Below, piece after piece: positions 33,971-42,865 of a stretch of DNA of 64,000 nt (positions are counted from its first letter, which is position 1; every line of letters starts with the position of its first letter). Both the position numbers and the translations under genes were made by a program. Origin of the DNA: Oceanirhabdus sp. W0125-5 (GTDB taxonomy: Bacteria; Bacillota; Clostridia; Clostridiales; Clostridiaceae). Where the stretch lies: contig NZ_CP115913.1 of NCBI RefSeq assembly GCF_027938815.1, forward strand, positions 2,080,001 through 2,144,000, read 5' to 3'. Below the pieces are notes generated by a model that did not search any database, was not told where the DNA came from, and worked only from the letters and a program-made list of their open reading frames with translations.

Positions 33971-34660
33971 ATGAGTACAAAACTTTTAATCGTAGAAGAT
34001 GATAAGGATATTTCAACTTTACTTAAGGATTATTTGAGTAAAAGTGGCTATAGTATTGAAGTTGCAGAAAACGGGATTGAAGGATTACAGAAAACAAAAG
34101 AATTTCCACCAAACTTAATAATTCTGGATTTAATGATGCCCATAATGGATGGATATACAATGCTATCAAAGCTAAGAGAGTTTTCAGAAATTCCAGTAAT
34201 AGTATTAACAGCAAAGGGACAGCAAACAGATAAAGTTATGGGCTTCATAAAGGGCTGTGATGATTATGTGGTAAAACCCTTTGATTTAGTGGAAGTTGAA
34301 TATAGGATTAAGGCAGTATTAAAAAGAGGAGAAAAGAATAGTAATAATAATTCAGATATAATATTATATAAGGACTTAGTGATAAATAAAAGAGAGTATA
34401 AAGTAGTACAGAACAATGAAGAGGTTAAGTTAACTAAAACAGAATTTGATATTTTAAGTTTGTTAGTTTCAAATCAAGGAAGGGTATATTCTACTAAAAA
34501 TATATATGAGCTTATTTGGAAGGAAAGTTTTTTAGAAAATGATAATGCAGTATTAACTCACATTAGGAATTTAAGAGAAAAGTTAGGGGATAAACTAAAA
34601 AGTGCAAAATACATAAAAACTAAGTGGGGAGTTGGATATAAGGTTGAGAAAGATATTTAA
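33971..34660 (+). CDS. OmpR/VanR-type response regulator
   Basis: 229 residues. Receiver: VEDDKDIS, phospho-Asp in ILDLMMPIMDGYTM (about 53), VLTAKGQ and VVKPFD. DNA-binding winged helix from about 130 with the AVLTHIRNLREKLG recognition helix and YIKTKWGVGYKVEK wing, typical for VanR/BceR-like regulators. RBS AAGGTGGGGAGAG precedes ATG 33971. Lies 76 bp after the permease and overlaps the kinase gene, so it most likely controls the transporter operon. Confidence 0.92.
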   Translation: MSTKLLIVEDDKDISTLLKDYLSKSGYSIEVAENGIEGLQKTKEFPPNLIILDLMMPIMDGYTMLSKLREFSEIPVIVLTAKGQQTDKVMGFIKGCDDYVVKPFDLVEVEYRIKAVLKRGEKNSNNNSDIILYKDLVINKREYKVVQNNEEVKLTKTEFDILSLLVSNQGRVYSTKNIYELIWKESFLENDNAVLTHIRNLREKLGDKLKSAKYIKTKWGVGYKVEKDI

Positions 34661-35987
34661 GTTAAGGGGAGAAATAATATTAAGAGTAGTAGTAACATTA
34701 ATACTCACCTTTATCATAACTCATGTTATATGGTACAATTATGAATCCTATACTAAATATGAAAAGCTAAAAGAAAGGTCAAGAGACATTAATAAGTCTT
34801 TAGTAGAAGAAATTATAAGTACACTAAAGCCTTATGAAACAAATGATGTAGATCTTATTAATGAAATTCAGAATAATGATAAAGTATTTGCAAGAGTATA
34901 TTTAGTGAATTCTCATGGAAATGTTTTAGCTGAAAGTAAAAAAGAAGGGATAAAGGTTATTGATATTTGGAAGGTTCATAATACTATTAAACAATTAGGG
35001 ATAAGATTTGAATCTAAAAATATTTTTAAGATTAGAGATAATAGATACTTAATTATATTTATTGATAAAGCAACTAGAGATGACTCCAAGACTATGCTAT
35101 TAAGTTTAATTATAAGTGTTATAATTTGTATATTCTTATTAAAAGGAAGAGTTAAATATATAGTGAAAATCGGAGAAAAAGTTAAAAGCATAGCAAAAGG
35201 AGATTTATCAATGAGAGTTCCTTTAAAATATAAAAATGAATTAAGGGATTTAGCTGCAAATATAAATTACATGGTTCAGGAACTTGAGAGAGAAGATATA
35301 AAGAAAAATGAATTTATAACAAATATAGCACATGATTTAAGAACACCTCTTACAACAATCCTTGGCTATACAAAGATGATTCAAGAGAAAAAATATAAAG
35401 ACTACAATGAATTAAATAGTTATGTAGATACAATAAATAGAAAAGGATTGTATTTAAAAACATTGTTAGATGATTTTTTTAGTTATTCAAAACTTTCCTC
35501 AAAAGCAGAGGAATTTGAGGAAGAAGAAATTTACATACAAGAGTTATTAAGACAGTTAGTAGAAGATGAGGAAATAAATTTTAAAGATAAAGAGATAGAA
35601 GTAGTAAGTAACTTTAATGAAAAACCATTATATACATTTGGAAATGCTGAAATGTTAGCAAGAGCCATAGGGAATTTATTAGTTAATGCTCAAAAGTATT
35701 CAAAAGAAAAATCTGAGGTTATTATAACAGTACAAAAAGAAGTAATAAATAAAATCGATTATGGAGTTATTACAGTATTTAATATTCCTAAGGAAGAAGT
35801 ATTGGAAGAAGATATAAAAAGATTCTTTGAAAGATTATATAAAGGTGATACTTCAAGGAATAATGGAGGAAGTGGTTTAGGATTAACTATTACCGAGGAA
35901 ATAATTAAGCTTCACAAAGGGGTTATACAAGCTACAAAAAGTGAAGGTGGGATTATTTTTATAGTGGGACTTAAATTATTACTTTAG
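34644..35987 (+). CDS. sensor histidine kinase of the ABC transporter operon
   Basis: About 447 residues: TM1 (VVVTLILTFIITHVIWY), an extracellular loop of about 110 residues, TM2 (LLSLIISVIICIFLL), HAMP, HisKA with FITNIAHDLRTPLTTILGY, N box (AIGNLLVNAQKYS) and GGSGLGLTITEEIIKLHKG. The extracellular loop is larger than in BceS-type kinases (which have almost none), so it may sense ligand itself. The start is uncertain: TTG 34644 (GGGGAG 12 bases upstream) or TTG 34632; both overlap the regulator gene. No ATG fits without losing part of TM1. Confidence 0.87.
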   Translation: MRKIFKLRGEIILRVVVTLILTFIITHVIWYNYESYTKYEKLKERSRDINKSLVEEIISTLKPYETNDVDLINEIQNNDKVFARVYLVNSHGNVLAESKKEGIKVIDIWKVHNTIKQLGIRFESKNIFKIRDNRYLIIFIDKATRDDSKTMLLSLIISVIICIFLLKGRVKYIVKIGEKVKSIAKGDLSMRVPLKYKNELRDLAANINYMVQELEREDIKKNEFITNIAHDLRTPLTTILGYTKMIQEKKYKDYNELNSYVDTINRKGLYLKTLLDDFFSYSKLSSKAEEFEEEEIYIQELLRQLVEDEEINFKDKEIEVVSNFNEKPLYTFGNAEMLARAIGNLLVNAQKYSKEKSEVIITVQKEVINKIDYGVITVFNIPKEEVLEEDIKRFFERLYKGDTSRNNGGSGLGLTITEEIIKLHKGVIQATKSEGGIIFIVGLKLLL

Positions 35988-35991
35988 TTTA

Positions 35992-36228
35992 TGGAGAGTT
36001 GATTTAAGTATATTAAATGTACCAGAGGAAAGTTTAAAGGACTCAGTACAAATTGCAAATAAGTTAATTGATGTTATGACTCAGGGAATGGTTATTTATG
36101 ATAGATTAAATATGAATATTAATGGAAATGTATTAGAAGTACAAGGATATTATTGTGATGACTTTGATAATCCTGACTTTAATAATGAATATTTGGAATT
36201 TGAATGGGATGATTTGATTTACGAATAA
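35992..36228 (+). pseudogene. unrecognised coding remnant
   Basis: An open stretch of about 79 codons without a usable start directly after the kinase stop. Translation reads as protein-like, e.g. VPEESLKDSVQIANKLIDVM and a very acidic end (DDFDNPDF, EFEWDDLIYE). The first ATG in frame (36076) has no RBS. It is best viewed as the C-terminal remainder of a lost gene; the family is unknown. Confidence 0.35.
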
Positions 36229-36312
36229 AAATTTCTCTCAGTGAAAAGATAGTATTGTCAAGCTTTATTAAAAGATACTTAAGTTCAATAATTACTGAAA
36301 AGGAGAAAATAT

Positions 36313-37209
36313 ATGAAAAAGCAGTTTGTCAATGATTTAAAGGACAAAATGAATGTTAAATCTTCCTTTATGATAGTTAAAAAATTGGCAAGAGAAGAAG
36401 GAAATCTTATTGCTTATGTAGGGGACAAGACAGGAGATGTTAAAGCAACACTTCCAGATGATAAAAATAAATTAGAAGTAGGAGATATAATATACATTAG
36501 TGGAAAAATGGATGGCAGCATTAAAGCACAGCATGTTAAAAAAGAAGAAGAATATAATCTTGAAGATTACCTTCCATCAATAGATAAATCAATTGATAAA
36601 ATAATTGAAGAGATGAGAGTTTTATCAGATGAAGTATTTAAAAGTGAAGAATGTAAAGCCTTAGATGATTATTTCTTTAAAAATGAAGAATTCGTAGAGA
36701 GATTTAAAAAAGGGATTGGAGGATTAAGACAACATCATAATTATTTAGGAGGACTTGCAGAACATTCATTAAATGCAATGTATATAGCAAAAACTCTTGC
36801 AGAGAGATATGACATTAGACATAAAGAGATAGCAGTTTTAGGAGCTAAACTTCATGATATAGGAAAGATTGAGGAGTATTTTACTAATGGTCCCTTCTCA
36901 GTAACAATGTTAGGTGAAATGGAGGGGCATATTGTAACGGGAAATGCTATGATAGAAGAAGCTTTTAGAGAAGGTGGAGATATTTACAGTGAAGATTTTA
37001 AGATGAGAATGAAAAGCTGTATTCTTCAACATCATGGAAAAATAGAGTATGGCTCTCCAAAGGTTCCAAAAACTGAAGAGGCATATATTGTTCATTTAGC
37101 TGATTATGTAGATGCAATAATGAATAAAATAGAACAGGTAAGAAATATTACTGAACCTGGTGAATGGTCTGAGTATGATAGACGTATAGGAACAAAATTA
37201 TATATGTAA
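36313..37209 (+). CDS. yhaM: 3'-5' exoribonuclease YhaM family
   Basis: 298 residues: N-terminal OB fold (residues 10-75, SFMIVKKLAREEGNLIAYV, VGDIIYISGKMDG) and a C-terminal HD domain. Metal-binding residues are visible: LRQHHNYLGGLAEHSL (His), KLHDIGKIEEY (HD), EGHIVTGN (His), ILQHHGKIEYG (HH) and LADYVDA (Asp). YhaM trims RNA and single-stranded DNA in the cytosol of Firmicutes. RBS AAAGGAG precedes ATG 36313. Monocistronic, with terminator at 37217. Confidence 0.9.
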   Translation: MKKQFVNDLKDKMNVKSSFMIVKKLAREEGNLIAYVGDKTGDVKATLPDDKNKLEVGDIIYISGKMDGSIKAQHVKKEEEYNLEDYLPSIDKSIDKIIEEMRVLSDEVFKSEECKALDDYFFKNEEFVERFKKGIGGLRQHHNYLGGLAEHSLNAMYIAKTLAERYDIRHKEIAVLGAKLHDIGKIEEYFTNGPFSVTMLGEMEGHIVTGNAMIEEAFREGGDIYSEDFKMRMKSCILQHHGKIEYGSPKVPKTEEAYIVHLADYVDAIMNKIEQVRNITEPGEWSEYDRRIGTKLYM

Positions 37210-37216
37210 ATAATTA

Positions 37217-37248
37217 AAATAGTCAAGGTCAATACTTTGACTATTTTT
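37217..37248 (+). terminator. terminator of yhaM
   Basis: AAAATAGTCAA / TTGACTATTTTT, 11-bp stem with T run. Confidence 0.88.
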
Positions 37249-37425
37249 AATATATATTTATTGGAGAACTTTACTTTATGAATCACCTCTCTATAGCTAA
37301 AAGTTTGCTTTTTTTACAAAATATATATGAAATTTAAAATACATATTATATAATAAAAAGTAATAAAATCCTATATAAAGATAAATGGATCATATGTAAT
37401 ATTTATAAAATTAAGGGGGAAGGGT

Positions 37426-38856
37426 ATGTTTAAAAGAGATAATAATTATTTAATAACTTTGTTGATTGTAACATTACTATTATTCTCAGGATGCACAAAG
37501 AAGGAAGAAAAAGTAAACAAACAGCAAAAGTTGAAAGAATCACAAGAGGCGTTTAAAATGCTTCAAGAGGGAACAGATGTAGAAAATGTGATGGCTATAA
37601 TTAAGGAACTTACAGATGAGAAATATGAGGGAAGACTTGCATGTACTAAAGGAAATGAACTAGCAGGTGAGTATATAGCAAATTATTTCAAAGAAATTGG
37701 TTTAGAGCAAATGCAAGGAATAGAGGAGTATAAGGATTACTATACTCAAAAAATATTATCTTTAAATGATAAACCTTTACTTCAGGTTAAAGATAAAAAT
37801 AATAATATAGTTAAGGAATATGATTTTCTTGAAGATTTTAATGTTCTTCCATATCCGAACACTAAAGTTAGAGGAGAGGTGATTTCAGAATTATATTATG
37901 TAGAGAGTGAAGAGGATTTTTCATCAGAAAATGATAAATTAAAAAATAAAATATTGCTTATATCAGAGGAATTAAGTAATAATTTAATTTCAAGAGGAAA
38001 TATAATAGGAAGAATTGATAGCCAAATAGAGGCTAAAGGAGTTATTTTTGAAATTGATATAGATAATCCAAATAGAGCAGTAAGTCATTTTACCAAAAGT
38101 GTTTTTTCTCCTGATTATGCATCATATAAAGAGGATGGAATAGTGGTATTAAGATGTGAAAGTGAAGATTTTAAAGAATTAATTGACTTTTCCAAAGGGG
38201 AGAATAATCAGGTTAATATTAATATAGATTATGTACAAAAAGAAGATAAGGTAGCAAATATAGTTGGTATAATACCAGGTAAAGATAAGGATTTAAAATA
38301 TGAATATATAGTGTTTTCAGCTCATTTTGATCATTTAGGGAACAATTTTAATGGCACATATAACCCAGGTGCACTTGATAATGCTTCAGGTGTTGCAATT
38401 ATTATGGAGATTGCAAGGGCCCTTAAGGAAAATAATATAGAACCAGATAGATCAATACTGTTTGTTGCATTCAATGGAGAAGAGGAAGGGCTTGTTGGTT
38501 CAAAACATTTTATGCTAAAGTATCAAGAAGAATTAAGGAATTCTGTAGGTATTAATTTTGATATGGTAGGACATAAAAATGATAATCCAATTCAATTTTA
38601 TTATTCTGAGAAAAATGAACTAGTGAATGACCTTAAGGAGATTTCTAAAGACCAAAATATTAAAATTACTGAAGACGTAGGGGCTAGAAGTGATCATGAT
38701 TCATTTCAAAAGTATGGAATACCTGGTGTAACAATTATTGAATGGGAGAATGATGAATATCACCACTATACAGATACAATTGATAAACTTGATAAAAATG
38801 ATTTTAAGATACTTCTTGATATGATATATACGTATATCTGTAATGAAGGGGTATAA
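37426..38856 (+). CDS. M28 family aminopeptidase lipoprotein
   Basis: 476 residues. A signal peptide with lipobox LFSGC (lipid-Cys at about residue 23) places it on the outer face. A protease-associated-like region (about 100-260) is followed by the M28 zinc domain: FSAHFDHLG, NPGALDNASG (bridging Asp), NGEEEGLVGSKHF (Glu pair), NFDMVGH, and the final ligand in DEYHHYTDT. It releases N-terminal amino acids from extracellular peptides. RBS GGGGGAAGGG precedes ATG 37426. Unlike the M28 protein at 3998 it has no C-terminal membrane helices. Confidence 0.88.
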   Translation: MFKRDNNYLITLLIVTLLLFSGCTKKEEKVNKQQKLKESQEAFKMLQEGTDVENVMAIIKELTDEKYEGRLACTKGNELAGEYIANYFKEIGLEQMQGIEEYKDYYTQKILSLNDKPLLQVKDKNNNIVKEYDFLEDFNVLPYPNTKVRGEVISELYYVESEEDFSSENDKLKNKILLISEELSNNLISRGNIIGRIDSQIEAKGVIFEIDIDNPNRAVSHFTKSVFSPDYASYKEDGIVVLRCESEDFKELIDFSKGENNQVNINIDYVQKEDKVANIVGIIPGKDKDLKYEYIVFSAHFDHLGNNFNGTYNPGALDNASGVAIIMEIARALKENNIEPDRSILFVAFNGEEEGLVGSKHFMLKYQEELRNSVGINFDMVGHKNDNPIQFYYSEKNELVNDLKEISKDQNIKITEDVGARSDHDSFQKYGIPGVTIIEWENDEYHHYTDTIDKLDKNDFKILLDMIYTYICNEGV

Positions 38857-38866
38857 ATAAAATATA

Positions 38867-38896
38867 AACGCCTCTAATCATACGATTAGAGGCGTT
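38867..38896 (+). terminator. hairpin after M28 lipoprotein gene
   Basis: 13-bp perfect stem AACGCCTCTAATC / GATTAGAGGCGTT with a 4-nt loop. A-run rather than T-run follows on the plus strand, so termination is less certain. Confidence 0.6.
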
Positions 38897-39097
38897 AAAA
38901 ATTATATCACAAAATAGTAAATATATTATTAACCACATATGTCAATTAAATAAATTACTTTATTTGCAATAAATAAGTGGACTTAGATGAATATCTAATA
39001 TATAATATAATTGTAATAAAATTCTAAATATTATAAAAATATAAAAGGTAATCTATATTTAGATAATTGCAATCTTTAAATTTAAAGGGGGAAGGGT

Positions 39098-40435
39098 ATG
39101 TATAAGTTTCCGAAAAATTTATATACAGATGTAAGAATCGAAAATGTTTTTGAGTCAACAATCAATTATACAGATGGGGTTCTTGATGAAAATAAGGTAA
39201 GAGAATATACAGGGGCTTTTATAAGAGTTTTTGATGGTCAAAGATGGTATTATAAATCTACTACAGATGTAGAAAATATTCAGGATAATATAGATGAATT
39301 AAGTACAATGGCACAGGAAAATCATAATATTTTAGAAAATCCAATTGTTAAAAAATTTCAAGTTAATAAAGATGAGATTCGTAATTATGAGGGATATGAA
39401 ATAAATAGTGTAAGTCAAAATGAAAAGTTAGCTCTGGTAAATGATTTATTACCATTAATTAAAGAAAAAGAAGAGGTTAAAAGTTGGAAAGTTAATTATA
39501 AAGATAAGAGAGTGGAAAAAGAATTTTATTCTAGCAAAGGAAGTTCAATAAAGCATGATTATCAAGCAGCGGGAGTGGGCTTTTTCTATTCAGTTTCATT
39601 TGGAGATAAGAAATTTGATGATAATTCAAGGGTTACTTCAAAGAAGTTTGAAGATCTTAAAGAGTTAATTAATAAATTTGACAATGACTATAATGAAACA
39701 GTAGAATTTGTTAAAAATTCAAAGTCAGTTGAACCTGGTAAATATACTGTTGTTTTATCGCCAGTAGTAGCAGGTGTTTTTGCTCATGAAAGTTTTGGGC
39801 ATAAAAGTGAGGCAGACTCCATGATTGGTGATGAAACAATGATGAAGGAATGGAAGATAGGAACTAAGGTGGGTTCTGATATTCTTTCCATTGTAGATTA
39901 CGGTGAGAATTCTGTTTCAGGATACGTACCTTATGATGATGAGGGAACTAAAACAGAAAAGACTTATTTAATCAAAAATGGAGTTTTAAGTGGAAGATTA
40001 CATTCGGCATCTACTGCATCGGATTTGCAAGAAGAATTGACTGGGAATGGAAGGGCTAAGGATTTTGAATTTGAGCCAATAGTTAGAATGACTAACACAT
40101 ATATTGAGCCAGGAGATAAAACAAAGGATGAGCTTATTGGGGAAGTAAAAGAAGGTATATATATTGAGGACTATAAGCATGGTTCAGGTCTGAGTACATT
40201 TACAATTGCACCTAAAAAAGCTTATATGATTAGAGAGGGAAAGATAGCAGAGCCAGTAAACATTTCTGTTATATCAGGAAATGTTATGGAAACATTATTT
40301 AAAATTGATGGAGCTTCAGATGAATTAAAAATTAATGATAATGTTTGGGGCGGATGTGGAAAGATGGAACAAACTGGTCTTTCAAGAGCACATGGTGGTC
40401 CATATGTAAGAGTAAGAGATATTCAAGTGCAATAA
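39098..40435 (+). CDS. tldD: TldD metalloprotease subunit
   Basis: 445 residues of the TldD/PmbA family. The zinc site HESFGH occurs in VFAHESFGHKSEAD (about residues 227-240). Conserved stretches DDEGTKTEKTYLI and SARDxxG-like LSRAHGG at the C-terminus fit. TldD and TldE form a heterodimer that degrades unfolded or leader peptides in the cytosol; in several bacteria it trims RiPP precursors. RBS AAGGGGGAAGGG. The adjacent gene (13 bp downstream) is the TldE partner. Confidence 0.92.
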   Translation: MYKFPKNLYTDVRIENVFESTINYTDGVLDENKVREYTGAFIRVFDGQRWYYKSTTDVENIQDNIDELSTMAQENHNILENPIVKKFQVNKDEIRNYEGYEINSVSQNEKLALVNDLLPLIKEKEEVKSWKVNYKDKRVEKEFYSSKGSSIKHDYQAAGVGFFYSVSFGDKKFDDNSRVTSKKFEDLKELINKFDNDYNETVEFVKNSKSVEPGKYTVVLSPVVAGVFAHESFGHKSEADSMIGDETMMKEWKIGTKVGSDILSIVDYGENSVSGYVPYDDEGTKTEKTYLIKNGVLSGRLHSASTASDLQEELTGNGRAKDFEFEPIVRMTNTYIEPGDKTKDELIGEVKEGIYIEDYKHGSGLSTFTIAPKKAYMIREGKIAEPVNISVISGNVMETLFKIDGASDELKINDNVWGGCGKMEQTGLSRAHGGPYVRVRDIQVQ

Positions 40436-40448
40436 TGGGGGGATATAA

Positions 40449-41684
40449 GTGATTAGAGAAAAATATACAAGAAGAGTAAAAGAAACTTCTATAAATATTG
40501 TTCAAAGTAAGATTGAATCTATACGAGAAAAGGATATTACCAAGACAGGTTTTAGGGTATATAAAGATGGTAAGATTGGAGTTGCAGGTGCATTAGGAAA
40601 ATATGATGAGGAGGCAATGTTTAAAAAAGCAGAAGAAGCTTTAAATTTAAACATACCTTATGAAAATGAGCCCTCATGTAATAGAAATCAATCTATGGTG
40701 TTAGGGGCGAATATTCCAAAGGGAAAAGAACTTATAAATGAGATAGAGAGTTTATTAGAAGAACTTAGAAAAAATGATGATTTTATATTCAGCAATAAGA
40801 TAAATGTTATAGAGGAAGAAGTAACATTAGAGAATAACAATGAGTTAAATTTAAAATACAATACAAGATACATGTCTTGTGCTATTATAGTAAAAGAAAA
40901 GACTTCAAAAAAAACTATGGATTTATTCATCCCATATGAGGGGAGAAATTTCAATAAAGTTGAATTCATTAACTTCGCAAATAACTTATTAAATGCATAT
41001 AGAATTAAAGTGCAAGTGCCAAAGAAAAGTAAACTTCCAGTTGTATATTTGAATACAGATATGAGTATATTAAAAGTATTTTTAAAAGACTTAAATGGAA
41101 GAAAGTTCGGAAGTGGAGCATCAGTGTTCTCAGAGTTTATTGATCAAAAGAAGTTTAGCAGTGACTTTACATTATATCAAACTTCACATCCAGATGATGA
41201 CAGTAATTGTAAGTTCTTTGACCAGGAGGGGGTTGTTAACAGCAATTACAGATATCCTTTAATTGAAAATGGTGTGATTAAGTCGCCATTTACTGATAAA
41301 ACAGTATCAAAACTCTATGACTTACCTCTTACAGGAGCAGCTAATTGTGAATTTGATGGTGTTCCAGGATTGAAAGGAGTTCCTAATTTAATAGTTAAAA
41401 GTGGTGAAAAAACAGCAAAAGAATTGTTAAATGGTGAAATGGGTATATTTATATTTATTGCTGCAGGGGGAGACTTTACTAGTGAGGGAGGTTTTGGTAC
41501 ACCTGTTCAACTTGCTTTTTTATTTGATGGTGAAAAGTTTGTAGGAAGATTGCCAGAACTACAAGTTTCATCTCATGTATATAATATGTTTGGAGAGGAC
41601 TTTAGAGGGGTTTCTTGTAATATAGGTATTCCAGGAATGAATAGCAAATATATGATAATGGATATGGATGTTAAAAAATTATAG
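40449..41684 (+). CDS. tldE: TldE/PmbA subunit
   Basis: 411 residues, TldD/PmbA fold without the HExxxH zinc motif, as expected for the non-catalytic partner. Hallmarks are KTGFRVYKDGKIGVAGAL near the N-terminus, the GVPGLKGVPNLIVKSGEK segment and the GGDFTSEGGFGTPVQLAF strand near the C-terminus. Start GTG 40449 follows GGGGGGAT by 6 bases. Co-transcribed with tldD and closed by the terminator at 41697. No RiPP precursor peptide gene was seen beside it. Confidence 0.88.
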   Translation: MIREKYTRRVKETSINIVQSKIESIREKDITKTGFRVYKDGKIGVAGALGKYDEEAMFKKAEEALNLNIPYENEPSCNRNQSMVLGANIPKGKELINEIESLLEELRKNDDFIFSNKINVIEEEVTLENNNELNLKYNTRYMSCAIIVKEKTSKKTMDLFIPYEGRNFNKVEFINFANNLLNAYRIKVQVPKKSKLPVVYLNTDMSILKVFLKDLNGRKFGSGASVFSEFIDQKKFSSDFTLYQTSHPDDDSNCKFFDQEGVVNSNYRYPLIENGVIKSPFTDKTVSKLYDLPLTGAANCEFDGVPGLKGVPNLIVKSGEKTAKELLNGEMGIFIFIAAGGDFTSEGGFGTPVQLAFLFDGEKFVGRLPELQVSSHVYNMFGEDFRGVSCNIGIPGMNSKYMIMDMDVKKL

Positions 41685-41696
41685 ATTAATATTTGA

Positions 41697-41736
41697 AAAG
41701 GTAGAGAATATATATAGTTATTCTCTACCTTTGTTT
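41697..41736 (+). terminator. terminator of tldDE
   Basis: AAAGGTAGAGAATA / TATTCTCTACCTTT, 14-bp perfect stem, then TTTGTTT. Confidence 0.9.
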
Positions 41737-41800
41737 AAAATTAATGTAAATGTTATAATTATGTTGGAAAAATAAAATATAACCTATATTAAAGAAAGAA

Positions 41801-42583
41801 GTGATAAAGATAATTTATAAAGTAGACAATAATTCAAGAGAAAACTTATCTTCAATGTTTGAAAATATGAATAGTACTATCGTGTTATCATATTTACAGG
41901 GACATATGGGAACAGCGTGGGTGGATGATCTTAAAAATCCAAAGGTTGCACAAGTTATGGTGGGGATCTTTGTTTTTTATGGAGGAGATCCTAACTCAGA
42001 GGCAGCAGAGGAGTTATTAAATAATCTGCCTGAACATAGTCTTGTAATTGTAGAAACTGAAGATTGGAAAAAACGTATAGAATCTATTCATAATGGACGT
42101 TTAGAGAAATTTAAAAGATATGATTTTAAAAAGAATCCAGAATACTTAGACAGAAATCATTTAGAGAAGTTTTTAGAGAAATTACCATTTGGATATGAAC
42201 TTAAAAAAATAGATGAAGATTTGGTAAAAGAACCATCTTTACATGAAGTTTCACCTGATTTTACAAGTAATTTTCATTCTATTGAAGATTACTTAAATAG
42301 AGGAATAGGATATTGTATTTTAAATAAGGGACAAGTTGTATGTGGTGCATCATCATATAGTATTTATGATGGTGGTATCGAGATTGAAATTGGGACACGT
42401 CCTGAACATAGAAGAAAAGGGTTAGCTACTGTAGTAGCGGCAGCATTGATAATAGATTGTCTTGACAGAGGAATATATCCTAGTTGGGATGCAGCTAATA
42501 CCCAATCAGTTGATTTAGCAGAAAAGTTAGGATATGTAATGGAAGCGCCTTATGATACGTACTATATTCACTATAAAAAATAA
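41801..42583 (+). CDS. GNAT acetyltransferase (two-domain type)
   Basis: 260 residues. The C-terminal GNAT fold has the CoA-binding motif A in IGTRPEHRRKGLATVVAAALI (as GTRPEHRRKGLAT) and the WDAANTQSVDLAEKLGY motif B. The N-terminal 130 residues form the extra domain of the GNAT_acetyltr_2-like group (YLQGHMGTAWVDD, FVFYGGDPNSEAA). The substrate is unknown. The best start is GTG 41801, with a weak AAAGAAAGAA site upstream. Monocistronic, between strong terminators. Confidence 0.85.
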   Translation: MIKIIYKVDNNSRENLSSMFENMNSTIVLSYLQGHMGTAWVDDLKNPKVAQVMVGIFVFYGGDPNSEAAEELLNNLPEHSLVIVETEDWKKRIESIHNGRLEKFKRYDFKKNPEYLDRNHLEKFLEKLPFGYELKKIDEDLVKEPSLHEVSPDFTSNFHSIEDYLNRGIGYCILNKGQVVCGASSYSIYDGGIEIEIGTRPEHRRKGLATVVAAALIIDCLDRGIYPSWDAANTQSVDLAEKLGYVMEAPYDTYYIHYKK

Positions 42584-42622
42584 AAGAATAAACATATAAA
42601 TTAAATTATCAATATATTTTAT

Positions 42623-42662
42623 ATTAATCCAGCATTTGATAGAAATTGCTGGATTAATTTAT
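42623..42662 (+). terminator. terminator of GNAT gene
   Basis: ATTAATCCAGCA / TGCTGGATTAAT, 12-bp perfect stem followed by TTTATTTTT. Confidence 0.88.
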
Positions 42663-42865
42663 TTTTACTATTAAGATATTTTTTTATTGTGTAATTGGAA
42701 ATATTTTGATAAAATATAAAATATAGTAAAATTGAGCTTTGAGGTTATTCGAGGAATTAATGGTTTACATAATTAATTACATATTCTAATAATTAAACTA
42801 TTAGATGTAATGTAATTATGAAAAACTAATCCATAAATTCAAATTAAAAGCCGGGGGGTAAAAAA

